Origin: Streptomyces atratus
Lineage (GTDB): Bacteria; Actinomycetota; Actinomycetes; Streptomycetales; Streptomycetaceae
Assembly: GCF_900119365.1 (NCBI RefSeq)
Contig: NZ_FPJO01000007.1
Span: 124,001 to 188,000, forward strand
Direction of reading: 5' to 3'
DNA length: 64,000 bases
Made by a program: the position numbers and the translations under genes. Position 1 is the first letter of the stretch; every line of letters begins with the position of its first letter. Shown piece after piece: positions 16,941 through 27,970 of this stretch. The notes under the pieces were generated by a model that saw only the letters and a list, made by a program, of their open reading frames with translations, was not told the origin of the DNA and ran no database searches.

Positions 16941-18458
16941 GTGAACCTGACGTGGATGCTGGAGAAGTCGGCTCGCGCCTCTGCCGCGAAGCCCGCCGTG
17001 GTTTCCGACCTGGGCTCGATGACCTACGCCGAGCTGCTCTCGGCTTCGAAGCGCGCGGCTGCCGTACTGCGTGACCGCGGTGTGCGGCCGGGCGACCGCG
17101 TGGGCGTGATGATGTACAACACTCCCGCCTTCGCCGTGGCGGCGTTCGGCATCTGGCGGGCCGGCGCAGCCCTGGTGCCCATCAACCACAAGCTCACCGC
17201 ACACGAGGTGGCGTACGTCATCGGGCACGCGAAGGTGCGCGTGGCAGTCGTGGCGGAGGAACTGGCCGGGCGCATGCGTGAAGGGGCTCCCGACATCGTT
17301 GCTCTCACCACGAGCGATACCCGCAGTGGCGAGTTCGACCTGCGCGTCGCGCAGGCTCAGGAGTGGGACGGCGTGGACGTCGGGCCCGACGACGTCGCAC
17401 AGGTGCTGTACACCTCCGGGACGACCAGTGCGCCCAAGGGATGTCTCCACTCGCACCGTGGTCTGTCCAGCGTGCCCGCGTACACCACCGCGGCCACGGG
17501 TCTGCGCCGCGACGACCGGTTCCTGATCGCGATGCCGATCTGGCACGCGGCGCCCCTGAACAACTGGTTCCTGTCCATGATCTACCTCGGCGGCACCGTG
17601 GTCCTGCTCAAGGAGTACCAGCCCGTCGCCTTCCTCGAAGCCGTCCAGAAGCACCGGGCCACGGCGTTCTTCGGTGCCCCCATCGCCTACCTCGCCCCGC
17701 TGAAGACACTGGAAGCGGCGGGACGCGACCTGTCCGGCTTCGATCTGTCGCACATGCGGCTGTGGGCCTATGGCGGTGCACCACTGGGGGCGCAGACCGT
17801 ACGGATGCTGCAGGCCGCCTACGGATCCGACCGCTTCTACCAGGTGTACGGGATGACCGAAATGGGCCCCGTCGGTTCCGCTCTCTATCCTCAGGAGCAG
17901 GTCGCCAAGGCCGGGTCGATCGGCGCAGGGGGAATGCCCGGCGTGGATATCCGCGTGGTCAGGGCCGACGGCTCCGATGCCCGCGCCGGCCAGACCGGGG
18001 AGCTGTGGCTGCGCTCGGGCACGCGGATGATCGGCTACCTCGACGACCCGGCTTCGACGGAGCGCGCGTTCGACGGCGACTGGTACAAGTCCGGGGATCT
18101 GGCACGCGTCGACGAGGACGGTTACCTGTTCATCGTCGACCGGCTCAAGGACGTCGTCATCACCGGCGGCGAGAACGTCTTCTCCCCCGAGGTGGAGGAG
18201 GCACTGCGCCAGCATCCGGCGGTCCAGGACTGCGCCGTCATCGGCCGGCCGCACGAGGAATGGGGAGAGACCGTCGTGGCCGTCGTGGAGGCCAACGCGG
18301 CTGTGACACTCGATGAGTTGCGTCGGTTCCTCTCCACGACGCTGGCCAAGTACAAGATCCCACGGGAACTGGTGGTACTCCCGTCCCTCCCCCGCACCCC
18401 CTCCGGCAAGGTGATGAAACACGTCCTGCGCGAGCAGGCGCTGCCGGGTGCACACTGA
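16941..18458 (+). CDS. Acyl-CoA ligase (AMP-forming, class I adenylate-forming)
   Basis: It activates a carboxylic acid to its CoA thioester through an acyl-AMP. The 505-residue protein has the P-loop-like motif YTSGTTSAPKG, A5 motif YGMTEMGP, A7 WYKSGDLARVDEDGY, A8 DRLKDVVITGGENV, and the catalytic Lys in TPSGKVMKH. GTG 16941 has GGAGAG eight bases upstream; the in-frame extension from 16839 lacks a ribosome site and adds a non-conserved leader. It converges on the Rieske/thioesterase operon, and the pair share an operator motif. Substrate unknown; an aromatic or short-chain acid is plausible next to a Rieske oxygenase. Confidence 0.88.
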   Translation: MNLTWMLEKSARASAAKPAVVSDLGSMTYAELLSASKRAAAVLRDRGVRPGDRVGVMMYNTPAFAVAAFGIWRAGAALVPINHKLTAHEVAYVIGHAKVRVAVVAEELAGRMREGAPDIVALTTSDTRSGEFDLRVAQAQEWDGVDVGPDDVAQVLYTSGTTSAPKGCLHSHRGLSSVPAYTTAATGLRRDDRFLIAMPIWHAAPLNNWFLSMIYLGGTVVLLKEYQPVAFLEAVQKHRATAFFGAPIAYLAPLKTLEAAGRDLSGFDLSHMRLWAYGGAPLGAQTVRMLQAAYGSDRFYQVYGMTEMGPVGSALYPQEQVAKAGSIGAGGMPGVDIRVVRADGSDARAGQTGELWLRSGTRMIGYLDDPASTERAFDGDWYKSGDLARVDEDGYLFIVDRLKDVVITGGENVFSPEVEEALRQHPAVQDCAVIGRPHEEWGETVVAVVEANAAVTLDELRRFLSTTLAKYKIPRELVVLPSLPRTPSGKVMKHVLREQALPGAH

Positions 18459-18511
18459 CCACGCCTCGCCGCACGGACCCGCGAGTGGCCGACCGGCAAA
18501 GCGGGCAGGGC

Positions 18512-18551
18512 GGCCCCTGACGCGAGGACGGGGGTCTTCTCGCCAGGGGCC
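18512..18551. terminator. Bidirectional terminator between convergent genes
   Basis: GGCCCCTG (18512-18519) pairs with CAGGGGCC (18544-18551), extended inside by GCGAG/CTCGC. It lies between the convergent acyl-CoA ligase and thioesterase genes. Confidence 0.65.
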
Positions 18552-18581
18552 GGGGAGACAGCGGTGGGCGGGCGTCTGCTG

Positions 18582-19016
18582 TCAGTCCTCCCGCGCCGCG
18601 CGCTCGCCCGCCGTCACGATCGTCCCTTGCGCCACGGCGACCAGGCGCTCGGGTCCCTCCGACGACGTGACGTAGACGGAGCACTGGCACACGGCCTGCC
18701 TCCGGGTGGTGGCCGTGGCCTGCGCGCGGGCGATGACGACGTCGCCGACCGCCGGCTTGATGTAGTTGATCTTGTACTCGGCGGTGAGCGCATCGCCCCC
18801 CAGGGCGAGTCCTCCCGCGAATGTCAGCGCGTTGTCCGCCAGGTAGCTGAGGACCCCTCCGTGCACGAAGCCGTGCTGCTGCTGGATCTCAGGCCGGTTG
18901 GAGATGCGGATCTCGGCCGAGCCGGGCCCCACCGAGGTGAGTTCGGCGCCCAGGAACATGCTGAAGGGCTGGGCCTTGAAGATGCTGTGCGCGAAACCGC
19001 TGAGGTCCGTGGTCAT
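18582..19016 (-). CDS. PaaI-type hotdog thioesterase
   Basis: A 144-residue hotdog-fold protein likely to hydrolyse an aryl- or acyl-CoA thioester. The family motif HGFVHGGVLSYLADNALTFA carries the catalytic HGG followed by Asp. ATG 19016 overlaps the stop of the Rieske gene by four bases (ATGA), so both are made from one message. Together with the facing CoA ligase this suggests that CoA thioesters are made and released in this pathway. Confidence 0.88.
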   Translation of the reverse strand: MTTDLSGFAHSIFKAQPFSMFLGAELTSVGPGSAEIRISNRPEIQQQHGFVHGGVLSYLADNALTFAGGLALGGDALTAEYKINYIKPAVGDVVIARAQATATTRRQAVCQCSVYVTSSEGPERLVAVAQGTIVTAGERAARED

Positions 19017-20218
19017 GAGTGCTGTCCTGTCGTCGCGCGGGTGGTGGCCGAAGTATCGGCGGCCTCGCCCGGGCCGGTGAGCCGCTCGTCTATGTTGCTC
19101 TGGAACATCGCGAGCAGGCCCTCCGCGAGTCCGAGGACATGGTGATCGCTGCCGCCGTGGAGGAGGTGGCGTTGCACGTCCTCGGCGATGGCGAAGTCCT
19201 CCTGGTCGAACACGGCGTCGTTGGTGAACCGGAACCGCTTCTCCAGGGCACTTTGCCCGGCGGAACCGGCGAAGTCCTCGGCCCGGTAGAGCATCTCGTG
19301 AGTCCAGATCGTCCGGTCGGGGCTCAGCGGCCAGAACGTGTTGATGGACACGTAGTCGGGATGCAGGATGAAGAAGGTGTTGGGGAAGAGCGTGTAGTAC
19401 ACGGAGGCGTAGTCGAGGATGCGCCACTCCTCCTCCGGTTTGAGGGCGGTCTCACCTATGTTGGTGCGCGCTGCGGACAGCCGGATGTGCGGCCCGTCGC
19501 CGTCGTGGGCGATCACGCCCCTCTTGAAGGCGGACGCGAGCGTCTCCCGGTGGAGGTAAGGGACGTGGTAGCCCTCCAGGTATGTCTTGATCAGCAGCTT
19601 CCAGTTGGCTTCCTTGACGACCTTCGTCTTCTTGTACTGGACCAGCGAGGCCACGTCGAAGTTCACGAGGTCCTCGAAGAACACCCCGAGGAAGCCGGGG
19701 ATGTCGAGCGAGGCCCCGGGCGTCCGGCCGACCCAGATCAGGCCTCCTGCCTCCGTGGCCGGCAGTTCCACCAGCCCGTAGTCGCACGGGTTCACGCCCG
19801 GGAAGTCGTGTGCCCGGGTGATGCCCTTCAGGGCGCCGTCGAGCCCGTAGACCCAGCCGTGGAAGGGGCAGACGAAGTTCTTCACCGTGCCGGCGGGCGC
19901 CTCGGCGATCCGGGCGCCGCGATGGCGGCACTGGTTGTAGAAGGCGCGGACCCGGCCGTCCTCACCTCTGACGACGAAGTACGGGAACTGGTCCCAGTCG
20001 CTGGTCAGATAGGCCCCTGGTTCGGCAAGCGCCGACGCGTGACCCGCGATCAGCGGGTACCGGGAGAAGGCCGAGGCGATCTCCTGCTCCAGGAGCCCCT
20101 CGTCCGTGTACTTGGTGACCGGAAGCCTGACGACCTCATCGAGCATCTTCTCGTCGCGGCGCGTCTCGCGCAGCGCGAGAAGGCGCTTGAGCATGTCTAC
20201 CTGTTCCCCGTGTTGCAT
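19013..20218 (-). CDS. Rieske non-haem iron oxygenase, large subunit
   Basis: A 401-residue oxygenase alpha subunit. The Rieske [2Fe-2S] ligands are Cys97, His99, Cys117 and His120 (NQCRHRG and FVCPFHGW). The mononuclear iron histidines are His218 and His223 in EGYHVPYLH. ATG 20218 has a GGGGGGA ribosome site upstream. No reductase or ferredoxin gene lies beside it, so electrons must come from elsewhere. It is similar in layout to ring-hydroxylating oxygenases and to choline/carnitine-type enzymes; the substrate cannot be fixed. An operator-like repeat lies at 20244-20259. Confidence 0.9.
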   Translation of the reverse strand: MQHGEQVDMLKRLLALRETRRDEKMLDEVVRLPVTKYTDEGLLEQEIASAFSRYPLIAGHASALAEPGAYLTSDWDQFPYFVVRGEDGRVRAFYNQCRHRGARIAEAPAGTVKNFVCPFHGWVYGLDGALKGITRAHDFPGVNPCDYGLVELPATEAGGLIWVGRTPGASLDIPGFLGVFFEDLVNFDVASLVQYKKTKVVKEANWKLLIKTYLEGYHVPYLHRETLASAFKRGVIAHDGDGPHIRLSAARTNIGETALKPEEEWRILDYASVYYTLFPNTFFILHPDYVSINTFWPLSPDRTIWTHEMLYRAEDFAGSAGQSALEKRFRFTNDAVFDQEDFAIAEDVQRHLLHGGSDHHVLGLAEGLLAMFQSNIDERLTGPGEAADTSATTRATTGQHS

Positions 20219-20243
20219 CTGTCCCCCCAAGTCCAGATCAAGC

Positions 20244-20259
20244 CATGAACCCTCGTTCA
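20244..20259. promoter_or_regulatory. Operator-like palindrome upstream of the Rieske operon
   Basis: ATGAACCCTCGTTCAA, read on the Rieske strand as TTGAACGAGGGTTCAT, is a 5+5 inverted repeat. It shares TTGAAC-N3-G-N-TTCA with 16831-16848. It starts 26 bases upstream of the ATG. Confidence 0.45.
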
Positions 20260-20491
20260 ATTCATGGTACGGACGATGCAGGAGCGAGGCAACGATCCTC
20301 CGAAGCGGTAGCGGACGGTCCGTTCGGCGCACAACTGAGCGCCCGAAGACAGAAGTTGTGGATCCCGGCCACCGGCTGACCATCCGGTGGATCCGCCCCC
20401 GTCCCGCCGGAGACACCCGGCGGGAACCGGGCGACCGACGACCACGCCGAGCGGCGCCCCGGCAGGGCGGGAGCCGACCCGTCCGGGACGA

Positions 20492-21778
20492 TCAGGCCTT
20501 CGGAGCCACCTTGGACAGCCCGTTGATGATGCGGTCCATCGCGTCGCCGCCCGTGGGGTCGGTGAGGTTGGCGAGCATCTTCAGGGTGAACTTCATCAGC
20601 AGCGGGTGCGTCAGGCCGCGCTGGGTGGCGACCTTCATGACCTTGGGGTTGCCGATCAGCTTCACGAAGGCGCGGCCCATCGTGTAGTAACCGCCGTAGG
20701 TCTCCTTGAGCACCTTCGGGTAGTTGTTCAGCGCCAGTTCGCGCTGGGCCGGGGTCGCGCGGGCGTGGGCCTGGACGATGACGTCCGCGGCGATCTGGCC
20801 CGACTCCATGGCGTACGCGATGCCTTCGCCGTTGAACGGGTTGACCATGCCGCCCGCGTCACCGACGAGCAGGAGGCCCTTGGTGTAGTGCGGCTGGCGG
20901 TTGAAGGCCATCGGGAGGGCGGCGCCGCGGATCGGCGTCGTCATGTTCTCCGGGGTGTAGCCCCAGTCCTCCGGCATCGAGGCGCACCACGCCTTGAGGA
21001 CCTCGCGCCAGTCCAGCTCCTTGAACGCGGAGGAGGAGTTGAGGATGCCGAGGCCGACGTTGGACGTGCCGTCGCCCATGCCGAAGATCCAGCCGTAGCC
21101 GGGCAGCAGCCGGTCCTGGGGGCCGCGCCGGTCCCACAGCTCCAGCCAGGACTCCAGGTAGTCGTCGTCGTGGCGGGGCGAGGTGAAGTACGTGCGCACG
21201 GCCACGCCCATCGGGCGGTCCTCGCGGCGGTGCAGGCCCATGGCGAGCGAAAGCCGGGTGGAGTTGCCGTCGGCGGCGACGACGAGCGGGGCGTGGAAGG
21301 TGACCGGGGTCTTCTCCTCGCCGAGCTTCGCGTTGACGCCGGTGATGCGGCCGGTGCGGTCGTCGACGATCGGGGCGCCGACATTGCAGCGCTCGTACAG
21401 CCGCGCGCCCGCCTTCTGCGCCTGGCGGGCCAGCTGCTCGTCGAAGTCGTCGCGCTTGCGGACCAGTCCGTAGTCCGGGTACGAGGCGAGATCGGGCCAG
21501 TCCAGCTGGAGGCGGACGCCGCCGCCGATGATGCGCAGGCCCTTGTTGCGCAGCCAGCCGGCCTCTTCGGAGATGTCGATGCCCATGGAGACGAGCTGCT
21601 TGGTGGCGCGCGGGGTGAGGCCGTCGCCGCAGACCTTCTCGCGGGGGAAGGCCGTCTTCTCCAGGAGCAGAACGTCCAGTCCGGCCTTGGCGAGGTAGTA
21701 CGCGGTCGTGGAGCCGGCCGGGCCTGCCCCGACGACGATCACATCCGCGCTGTGTTCGGAGAGGGGCTGCTCGGTCAC
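20492..21778 (-). CDS. Geranylgeranyl reductase family FAD enzyme (probable menaquinone side-chain reductase)
   Basis: A 428-residue flavoprotein. It has the N-terminal dinucleotide-binding motif VIVVGAGPAGSTTAYYLAKAG, the family motif CGDGLTPRA, and the second FAD motif GLLLVGDAGGMVNPFNGEGI. In actinobacteria such proteins (MenJ-like) saturate isoprene units of the menaquinone tail. The nearby menG, mqnC and mqnA genes support that role over archaeal-type lipid reduction. GTG 21778 follows GGAGAT. A candidate -10 (TAGACT, minus strand, 21838-21833) lies about 55 bases upstream. Confidence 0.88.
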   Translation of the reverse strand: MTEQPLSEHSADVIVVGAGPAGSTTAYYLAKAGLDVLLLEKTAFPREKVCGDGLTPRATKQLVSMGIDISEEAGWLRNKGLRIIGGGVRLQLDWPDLASYPDYGLVRKRDDFDEQLARQAQKAGARLYERCNVGAPIVDDRTGRITGVNAKLGEEKTPVTFHAPLVVAADGNSTRLSLAMGLHRREDRPMGVAVRTYFTSPRHDDDYLESWLELWDRRGPQDRLLPGYGWIFGMGDGTSNVGLGILNSSSAFKELDWREVLKAWCASMPEDWGYTPENMTTPIRGAALPMAFNRQPHYTKGLLLVGDAGGMVNPFNGEGIAYAMESGQIAADVIVQAHARATPAQRELALNNYPKVLKETYGGYYTMGRAFVKLIGNPKVMKVATQRGLTHPLLMKFTLKMLANLTDPTGGDAMDRIINGLSKVAPKA

Positions 21779-21874
21779 GGTCGGATCTCCCGAAGACTCG
21801 AAATCGCGTGCCGCGCGGCACCTGTCCCATGCAGTCTAGGGGGGTTCGCTGATCGACTTTCGAAGGGCTCCCAG

Positions 21875-22399
21875 ATGTCGACCGTGCTTCCCGGCGCTCC
21901 CTCCGTACAGCTGCGCGTCCCGATCGACGAGGACGCGCTCTCCTGGCACCGCGCCTTCGACGACCCCGAGGTGATGGAGTTCTTCGGCGGTGCGTCGGAG
22001 GAGCTCTCGATGTACGAGGAGTGGACCGCCCGGCAGCGCCGGCTCGACGCCGAACTCGGCTACTGCCTGTGGACGGTGCTGGGCGAGGACGGCGAGGTGG
22101 CCGGCTTCACGGGCGCCCAGCCGTGGCCGCGGACCGATTACGGGCCGGTCGGCGAGATCGAGATCGGCTGGCGGCTGGCCCGGACCGCCTGGGGCCGGGG
22201 TTACGCCACCGCCGCCGCGCGCCTCACGCTGGAGCGGCTGCGCGCGGCCGGGGTGGAGCGGGTGGTGGCGACGATCGACGCGGCGAACGAACGGTCCCTG
22301 GCGGTGGCCCGGCGGCTGGGGATGGAGCGGGCGGAGAGCTTCACGACGCCGAGGACGGGCCAGGAGGTGGTCTGCTTCCGGCTGGCCCTGACGCCGTGA
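21875..22399 (+). CDS. GNAT family N-acetyltransferase
   Basis: A 174-residue acetyltransferase of the RimJ/RimL-like group, which acetylates small molecules or protein N-termini with acetyl-CoA. The acetyl-CoA loop region is EIEIGWRLARTAWGRGYATAAA, followed by VVATIDAANERSLAVARRLGM. ATG 21875 has AAGGG upstream. It diverges from the reductase gene (96-base gap) and converges on the zinc-ribbon gene with nine bases between stops. Substrate unknown. Confidence 0.85.
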   Translation: MSTVLPGAPSVQLRVPIDEDALSWHRAFDDPEVMEFFGGASEELSMYEEWTARQRRLDAELGYCLWTVLGEDGEVAGFTGAQPWPRTDYGPVGEIEIGWRLARTAWGRGYATAAARLTLERLRAAGVERVVATIDAANERSLAVARRLGMERAESFTTPRTGQEVVCFRLALTP

Positions 22400-22408
22400 A
22401 CGCGCGCG

Positions 22409-24895
<2,487 letters not shown>

Positions 24896-25022
24896 GCGGG
24901 CTCCGGCGACAGAAACGGGGACGGGAAGTGGTCCGGGGAGGTCGGGAAAGACATGTGCGCTTCAACGGACACATCTTCCCGGCCGCCCGGTTCCCGTCGG
25001 CGGAAGTCACCGAACCGTTGTC

Positions 25023-25715
25023 TCAGGGACGCACGCCCCGGTGCAGCGCCACCACACCGCCGGTGAGGTCGCGCCAGGCGACCTTCGACCAGCCGGCCCG
25101 CTGGAGCGCGGCCGCGAGCCCGGGCTGGTCGGGCCAGGCGCGGATGGACTCGGCGAGGTAGACGTACGCGTCGGGGTTGGACGACACCGCACGCGCGACC
25201 GGCGGCAGCGCCCGCATCAGGTACTCGGTGTAGACGGTGCGGAACGGTGCCCAGGTCGGCTGCGAGAACTCGCAGATCACCACCCGGCCGCCCGGCTTGG
25301 TCACCCGGTGCAGCTCGCGCAGCGCCGCGTCCGTGTCCTGGACGTTGCGCAGCCCGAAGGAGATCGTCACCGCGTCGAAGGTCTCGTCGCGGAACGGCAG
25401 CCGGGTGGCGTCGCCCGCGGTGAAGGGCAGCCAGGAGTGGCGCTTCTTGCCCTCCCGGAGCATGCCGAGGGAGAAGTCGCACGGCACGACGTACGCGCCC
25501 GTCGCGGCGAACGGCAGCGACGACGTCGCGGTGCCCGCGGCCAGGTCGAGGATCTTCTCCGCGGGCCGGGCGTGCACCGCCTTCGCGACCTCCTTGCGCC
25601 ACAGCCGGGCCTGGCCGAGTGACAGCACGTCGTTGGTGAGGTCGTAGTTCGCCGCCACGTCGTCGAACATCGTGGCGACTTCGTGCGGCTGCTTTTCCAG
25701 GGAGGCTCGGGTCAC
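25023..25715 (-). CDS. menG: Demethylmenaquinone methyltransferase
   Basis: MenG/UbiE methylates demethylmenaquinone with SAM, the last step of menaquinone synthesis. The 230-residue protein shows [20 protein letters not shown] at the start, the SAM loop [16 protein letters not shown], and the UbiE motif [15 protein letters not shown] 25715 gives the conserved N-terminus [13 protein letters not shown]; longer in-frame starts add non-conserved residues. The gene is separate from the other quinone genes but within 10 kb of mqnC and mqnA. Confidence 0.93.
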   Translation of the reverse strand: MTRASLEKQPHEVATMFDDVAANYDLTNDVLSLGQARLWRKEVAKAVHARPAEKILDLAAGTATSSLPFAATGAYVVPCDFSLGMLREGKKRHSWLPFTAGDATRLPFRDETFDAVTISFGLRNVQDTDAALRELHRVTKPGGRVVICEFSQPTWAPFRTVYTEYLMRALPPVARAVSSNPDAYVYLAESIRAWPDQPGLAAALQRAGWSKVAWRDLTGGVVALHRGVRP

Positions 25716-25894
25716 CCATCCATTCAAGCAGCCCGGTCCGCGCCGCTCCGCGCCGGTCGCGAGTCGGGCCCGGGTGGACTGAACCAATCCGGGCCACCCG
25801 CAGTCGGTACGGAAGGGGGCACGGAGCCACCGGGAGCACCGAAGGCGTCGCCGGGCGGGCGCTTATGCCGTACCGGCCGCGATCCGGACGTGAT

Positions 25895-26239
25895 CTATGA
25901 CCGGCTGGTCACACTGGGGTCCGGACCGGACGGGCCGACCGGGCGCGGAGATGTGGCCGGCAGCGGTTCATCGATGCCCGGGGTGCTGGCGGGCGGCACC
26001 GGAGCCGGGTCCAGCGGGCTGTCGGGCAGCAGCACCAGCAGGCACACGGTCACCACGGCGGCAGCCACACCGAGCGCGGCGAAGGCCATCCTGCGCACCC
26101 GGTGCACTCCCCAACTGCGTCCCTGCGGGGGTGCGTCGCGGCGCAGGTCGCGGTGCGTGACGAGCGCGGCGCGGGCGGCCAGCGCGGCACGCAGCCGGTC
26201 CTCGGTCGCAAGTCGGCGGTCTTCGGCGTTCGGCTTCAT
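25895..26239 (-). CDS. Small single-pass membrane protein, likely anti-sigma factor
   Basis: A 114-residue protein with a basic N-terminal cytosolic half (about 1-50), one membrane helix (FAALGVAAAVVTVCLLVLL, about 57-76) and a Pro-rich outer tail. ATG 26239 overlaps the sigma-factor stop by four bases. The coupling and topology are those of a membrane anti-sigma factor, although no zinc-binding HxxxCxxC motif is present. The assignment rests on context. Confidence 0.65.
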   Translation of the reverse strand: MKPNAEDRRLATEDRLRAALAARAALVTHRDLRRDAPPQGRSWGVHRVRRMAFAALGVAAAVVTVCLLVLLPDSPLDPAPVPPASTPGIDEPLPATSPRPVGPSGPDPSVTSRS

Positions 26240-26847
26240 GGGCCCGCCCCCAGCTTCTTCTCCAGGACATCCAGCGCGCGGCTCGCGGTGGACTTCACCG
26301 TGCCGCGCGACAGCCCGAGCGTCTGCGCGATCTGCGCCTCGGTCAGCTCCGACCAGTAGCGCAGCACCAGTACCTCTCGCTGACGCTGCGTCAATTGTGC
26401 CATTGCGTCGAGAACTTGACGGTGCTCCTCGGCAAGCAGCAGCCCCTCGTCGACGGGCGGCCCATAACCCTGGTGGGGCGGGGTGTAGGCACGGGCGGTG
26501 CGACGTCTGCGCAGCACGGAGCGGGCCGCGTTGACCACGGCTGTGTGCAGGTAGGCCCCGGGGTCCCGGAGCCCGTCCAGCGAAGTGCCGTGCGAGCGGC
26601 AGACTGCGGCGAAGGCGTCCTGGACGACGTCCTCGGCGGTGTGCAGATCGTCCACCAGGAAGAGCGCGAGCCGCACCATGTCGAGTCGCCGCGCCTGGTA
26701 CAGCTCGGTCAGCGTGGGCGGCGGCTCGTCGTCGTACGGCGTACCGAGCCGCAGACGATGTCCCCATTCCGGCGCATCCTCGGTCCGGGGCATGCGGGAG
26801 AACAGACGGGACCACCAGGGCGGCGCTGTGGGGATGGCGTACTGCAT
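26236..26847 (-). CDS. ECF sigma factor, SigE/SigM-type
   Basis: A 203-residue extracytoplasmic-function sigma factor. Region 2 is RLALFLVDDLHTAEDVVQDAFAAV (about 60-84). Region 4 is LTQRQREVLVLRYWSELTEAQIAQTLGLSRGTVKSTASRAL (about 150-190). The N-terminal 45 residues are an extra Trp/Arg/Pro-rich stretch. It is the middle gene of a secreted-peptide, sigma, membrane-protein operon, and a candidate ECF promoter lies upstream of the first gene, suggesting self-activation. Confidence 0.9.
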   Translation of the reverse strand: MQYAIPTAPPWWSRLFSRMPRTEDAPEWGHRLRLGTPYDDEPPPTLTELYQARRLDMVRLALFLVDDLHTAEDVVQDAFAAVCRSHGTSLDGLRDPGAYLHTAVVNAARSVLRRRRTARAYTPPHQGYGPPVDEGLLLAEEHRQVLDAMAQLTQRQREVLVLRYWSELTEAQIAQTLGLSRGTVKSTASRALDVLEKKLGAGP

Positions 26848-26922
26848 GGACCTCGATCCGTTGCAGGAGGGGCGGGCGGGCCTGCGGAGAGGCCGGCCCG
26901 CCCCGTGGTGCTGCCGCTGCCG

Positions 26923-27246
26923 CTACTTCTGGGCTCCGCTGCCCGGCTTGATCACCCGGGGCGCTTCGGCCGGGACGGGCGCGGTGCCGGGCTTGCCCGC
27001 GTCGGCCTGCTTGCCCGCCTCGACGACCTTCGGGGTACCGGCGGGCTTCGAGCCGACGGGCTTCGACACGGTCTGCGGGGCTGCGTCCCCGGGCGTGGTG
27101 ACCTTCGGCGCGGCGGGGGCCGGCTTCACGCCGGAGTCGGCGACGGCCTGCACGGCGAAGCCGCCGCCCAGCAGCAGCACGACACCGGTGACGGTACCCA
27201 GGACCCGGGGGCGGAGACGGTGGTTCCACTTGGTGTGCGTAGACAT
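26923..27246 (-). CDS. Small exported Ala/Pro/Lys-rich protein
   Basis: A 107-residue protein with a basic N-terminus (MSTHTKWNHRLRPR), a hydrophobic segment (VLGTVTGVVLLLGGGFAVQAVA) and a low-complexity outer part rich in Pro, Lys and Val. The AGGAGAG ribosome site is strong. It is the first gene of the sigma-factor operon (75 bases before sigma) and may be a regulated output or a signal component of that system. No known family. Confidence 0.7.
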   Translation of the reverse strand: MSTHTKWNHRLRPRVLGTVTGVVLLLGGGFAVQAVADSGVKPAPAAPKVTTPGDAAPQTVSKPVGSKPAGTPKVVEAGKQADAGKPGTAPVPAEAPRVIKPGSGAQK

Positions 27247-27314
27247 GGGGCTCTCCTGAGGAAGTGACGGAAACACGGTCTGGAACGACAGCTGAAAGGC
27301 GCCTTCAACCCACC

Positions 27315-27339
27315 AGACGTGCGAGACCCCCCGAGGTTG
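27315..27339 (-). promoter_or_regulatory. Candidate ECF sigma promoter
   Basis: On the minus strand, CAACC (27339-27335) and CGTCT (27319-27315) are 15 bases apart, so AAC and CGTC are 16 bases apart. This is the spacing and core reported for ECF SigE-type promoters in Streptomyces. It drives the operon of the small exported protein, the sigma factor and the membrane protein. Confidence 0.5.
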
Positions 27340-27450
27340 CGACCACATCCGAGAAACCTCATCAGTTCCGGAACTCGGCTTCAACCTTTTGGCCACGGCA
27401 TTACTCAGTACAGAGGTGAGAGACCACCGAGACCCCGGAGAGGGGGACAG

Positions 27451-27960
27451 ATGACCGCAGACGGCAGCCGGGACTCCACCGGGTTCGAGGAGTTCGCCCG
27501 GGCGAACCAACGGCGTCTGTACCGGACCGCATATCTGCTGTGCGGCGATGCGGAGAGCGCCCGCGATCTGACCCAGACGACACTGGCCAAGCTCTTCCAG
27601 TACTGGCACCGGGCGAGCAAAGCCGACCATCCCGCAGCCTATGCGCGCACCGTCCTCACCCGGACGTATCTCGCCGAGCGCCGGCGCCGGCTCCGCGACT
27701 TCCTGGCCCACAGCCATGTCGACGCCCAGCCCTCCGCGGTGGCCCCCGAGCTGACGGTGACGCTGCTGACCGCGCTCGCCGAACTGCCGCCCCGCGCCCG
27801 GGCGATGGTCGTCCTGCGCTACTGGGAGGACCTGGGCGTGCAGACGGTCGCCGAGTTGCTGCGCTGCAGCGAGTCCACCGTCAAGAGTCAGTGCTCACGC
27901 TCGCTCGCCACGCTTCGTACGCGGCTGGGCGACCCGCACCTCTACACCACCCGCAGCTGA
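27451..27960 (+). CDS. SigE-family ECF sigma factor
   Basis: A 169-residue ECF sigma factor of the actinobacterial SigE/SigH-like group. Region 2 contains LYRTAYLLCGDAESARDLTQTTLAKLFQYW; region 4 contains LPPRARAMVVLRYWEDLGVQTVAELLRCSESTVKSQCSRSL. ATG 27451 follows GGAGAGGGGGA. The next gene starts ten bases after the stop and encodes a membrane protein likely to restrain it. The operon diverges from the other sigma operon, so two ECF modules sit back to back. Confidence 0.93.
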   Translation: MTADGSRDSTGFEEFARANQRRLYRTAYLLCGDAESARDLTQTTLAKLFQYWHRASKADHPAAYARTVLTRTYLAERRRRLRDFLAHSHVDAQPSAVAPELTVTLLTALAELPPRARAMVVLRYWEDLGVQTVAELLRCSESTVKSQCSRSLATLRTRLGDPHLYTTRS

Positions 27961-27970
27961 GGAGAACGTC

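Noticed and set aside
16941..20218. A secondary-metabolite biosynthetic cluster
   Set aside because: No carrier protein, ketosynthase, condensation or terpene synthase domains; the gene types fit catabolism.
27340..27450. ECF-type promoter for the plus-strand sigma gene (AACC followed by CTCAGT)
   Set aside because: Spacing and the -10 core do not fit AAC-N16-CGTC well enough to call.
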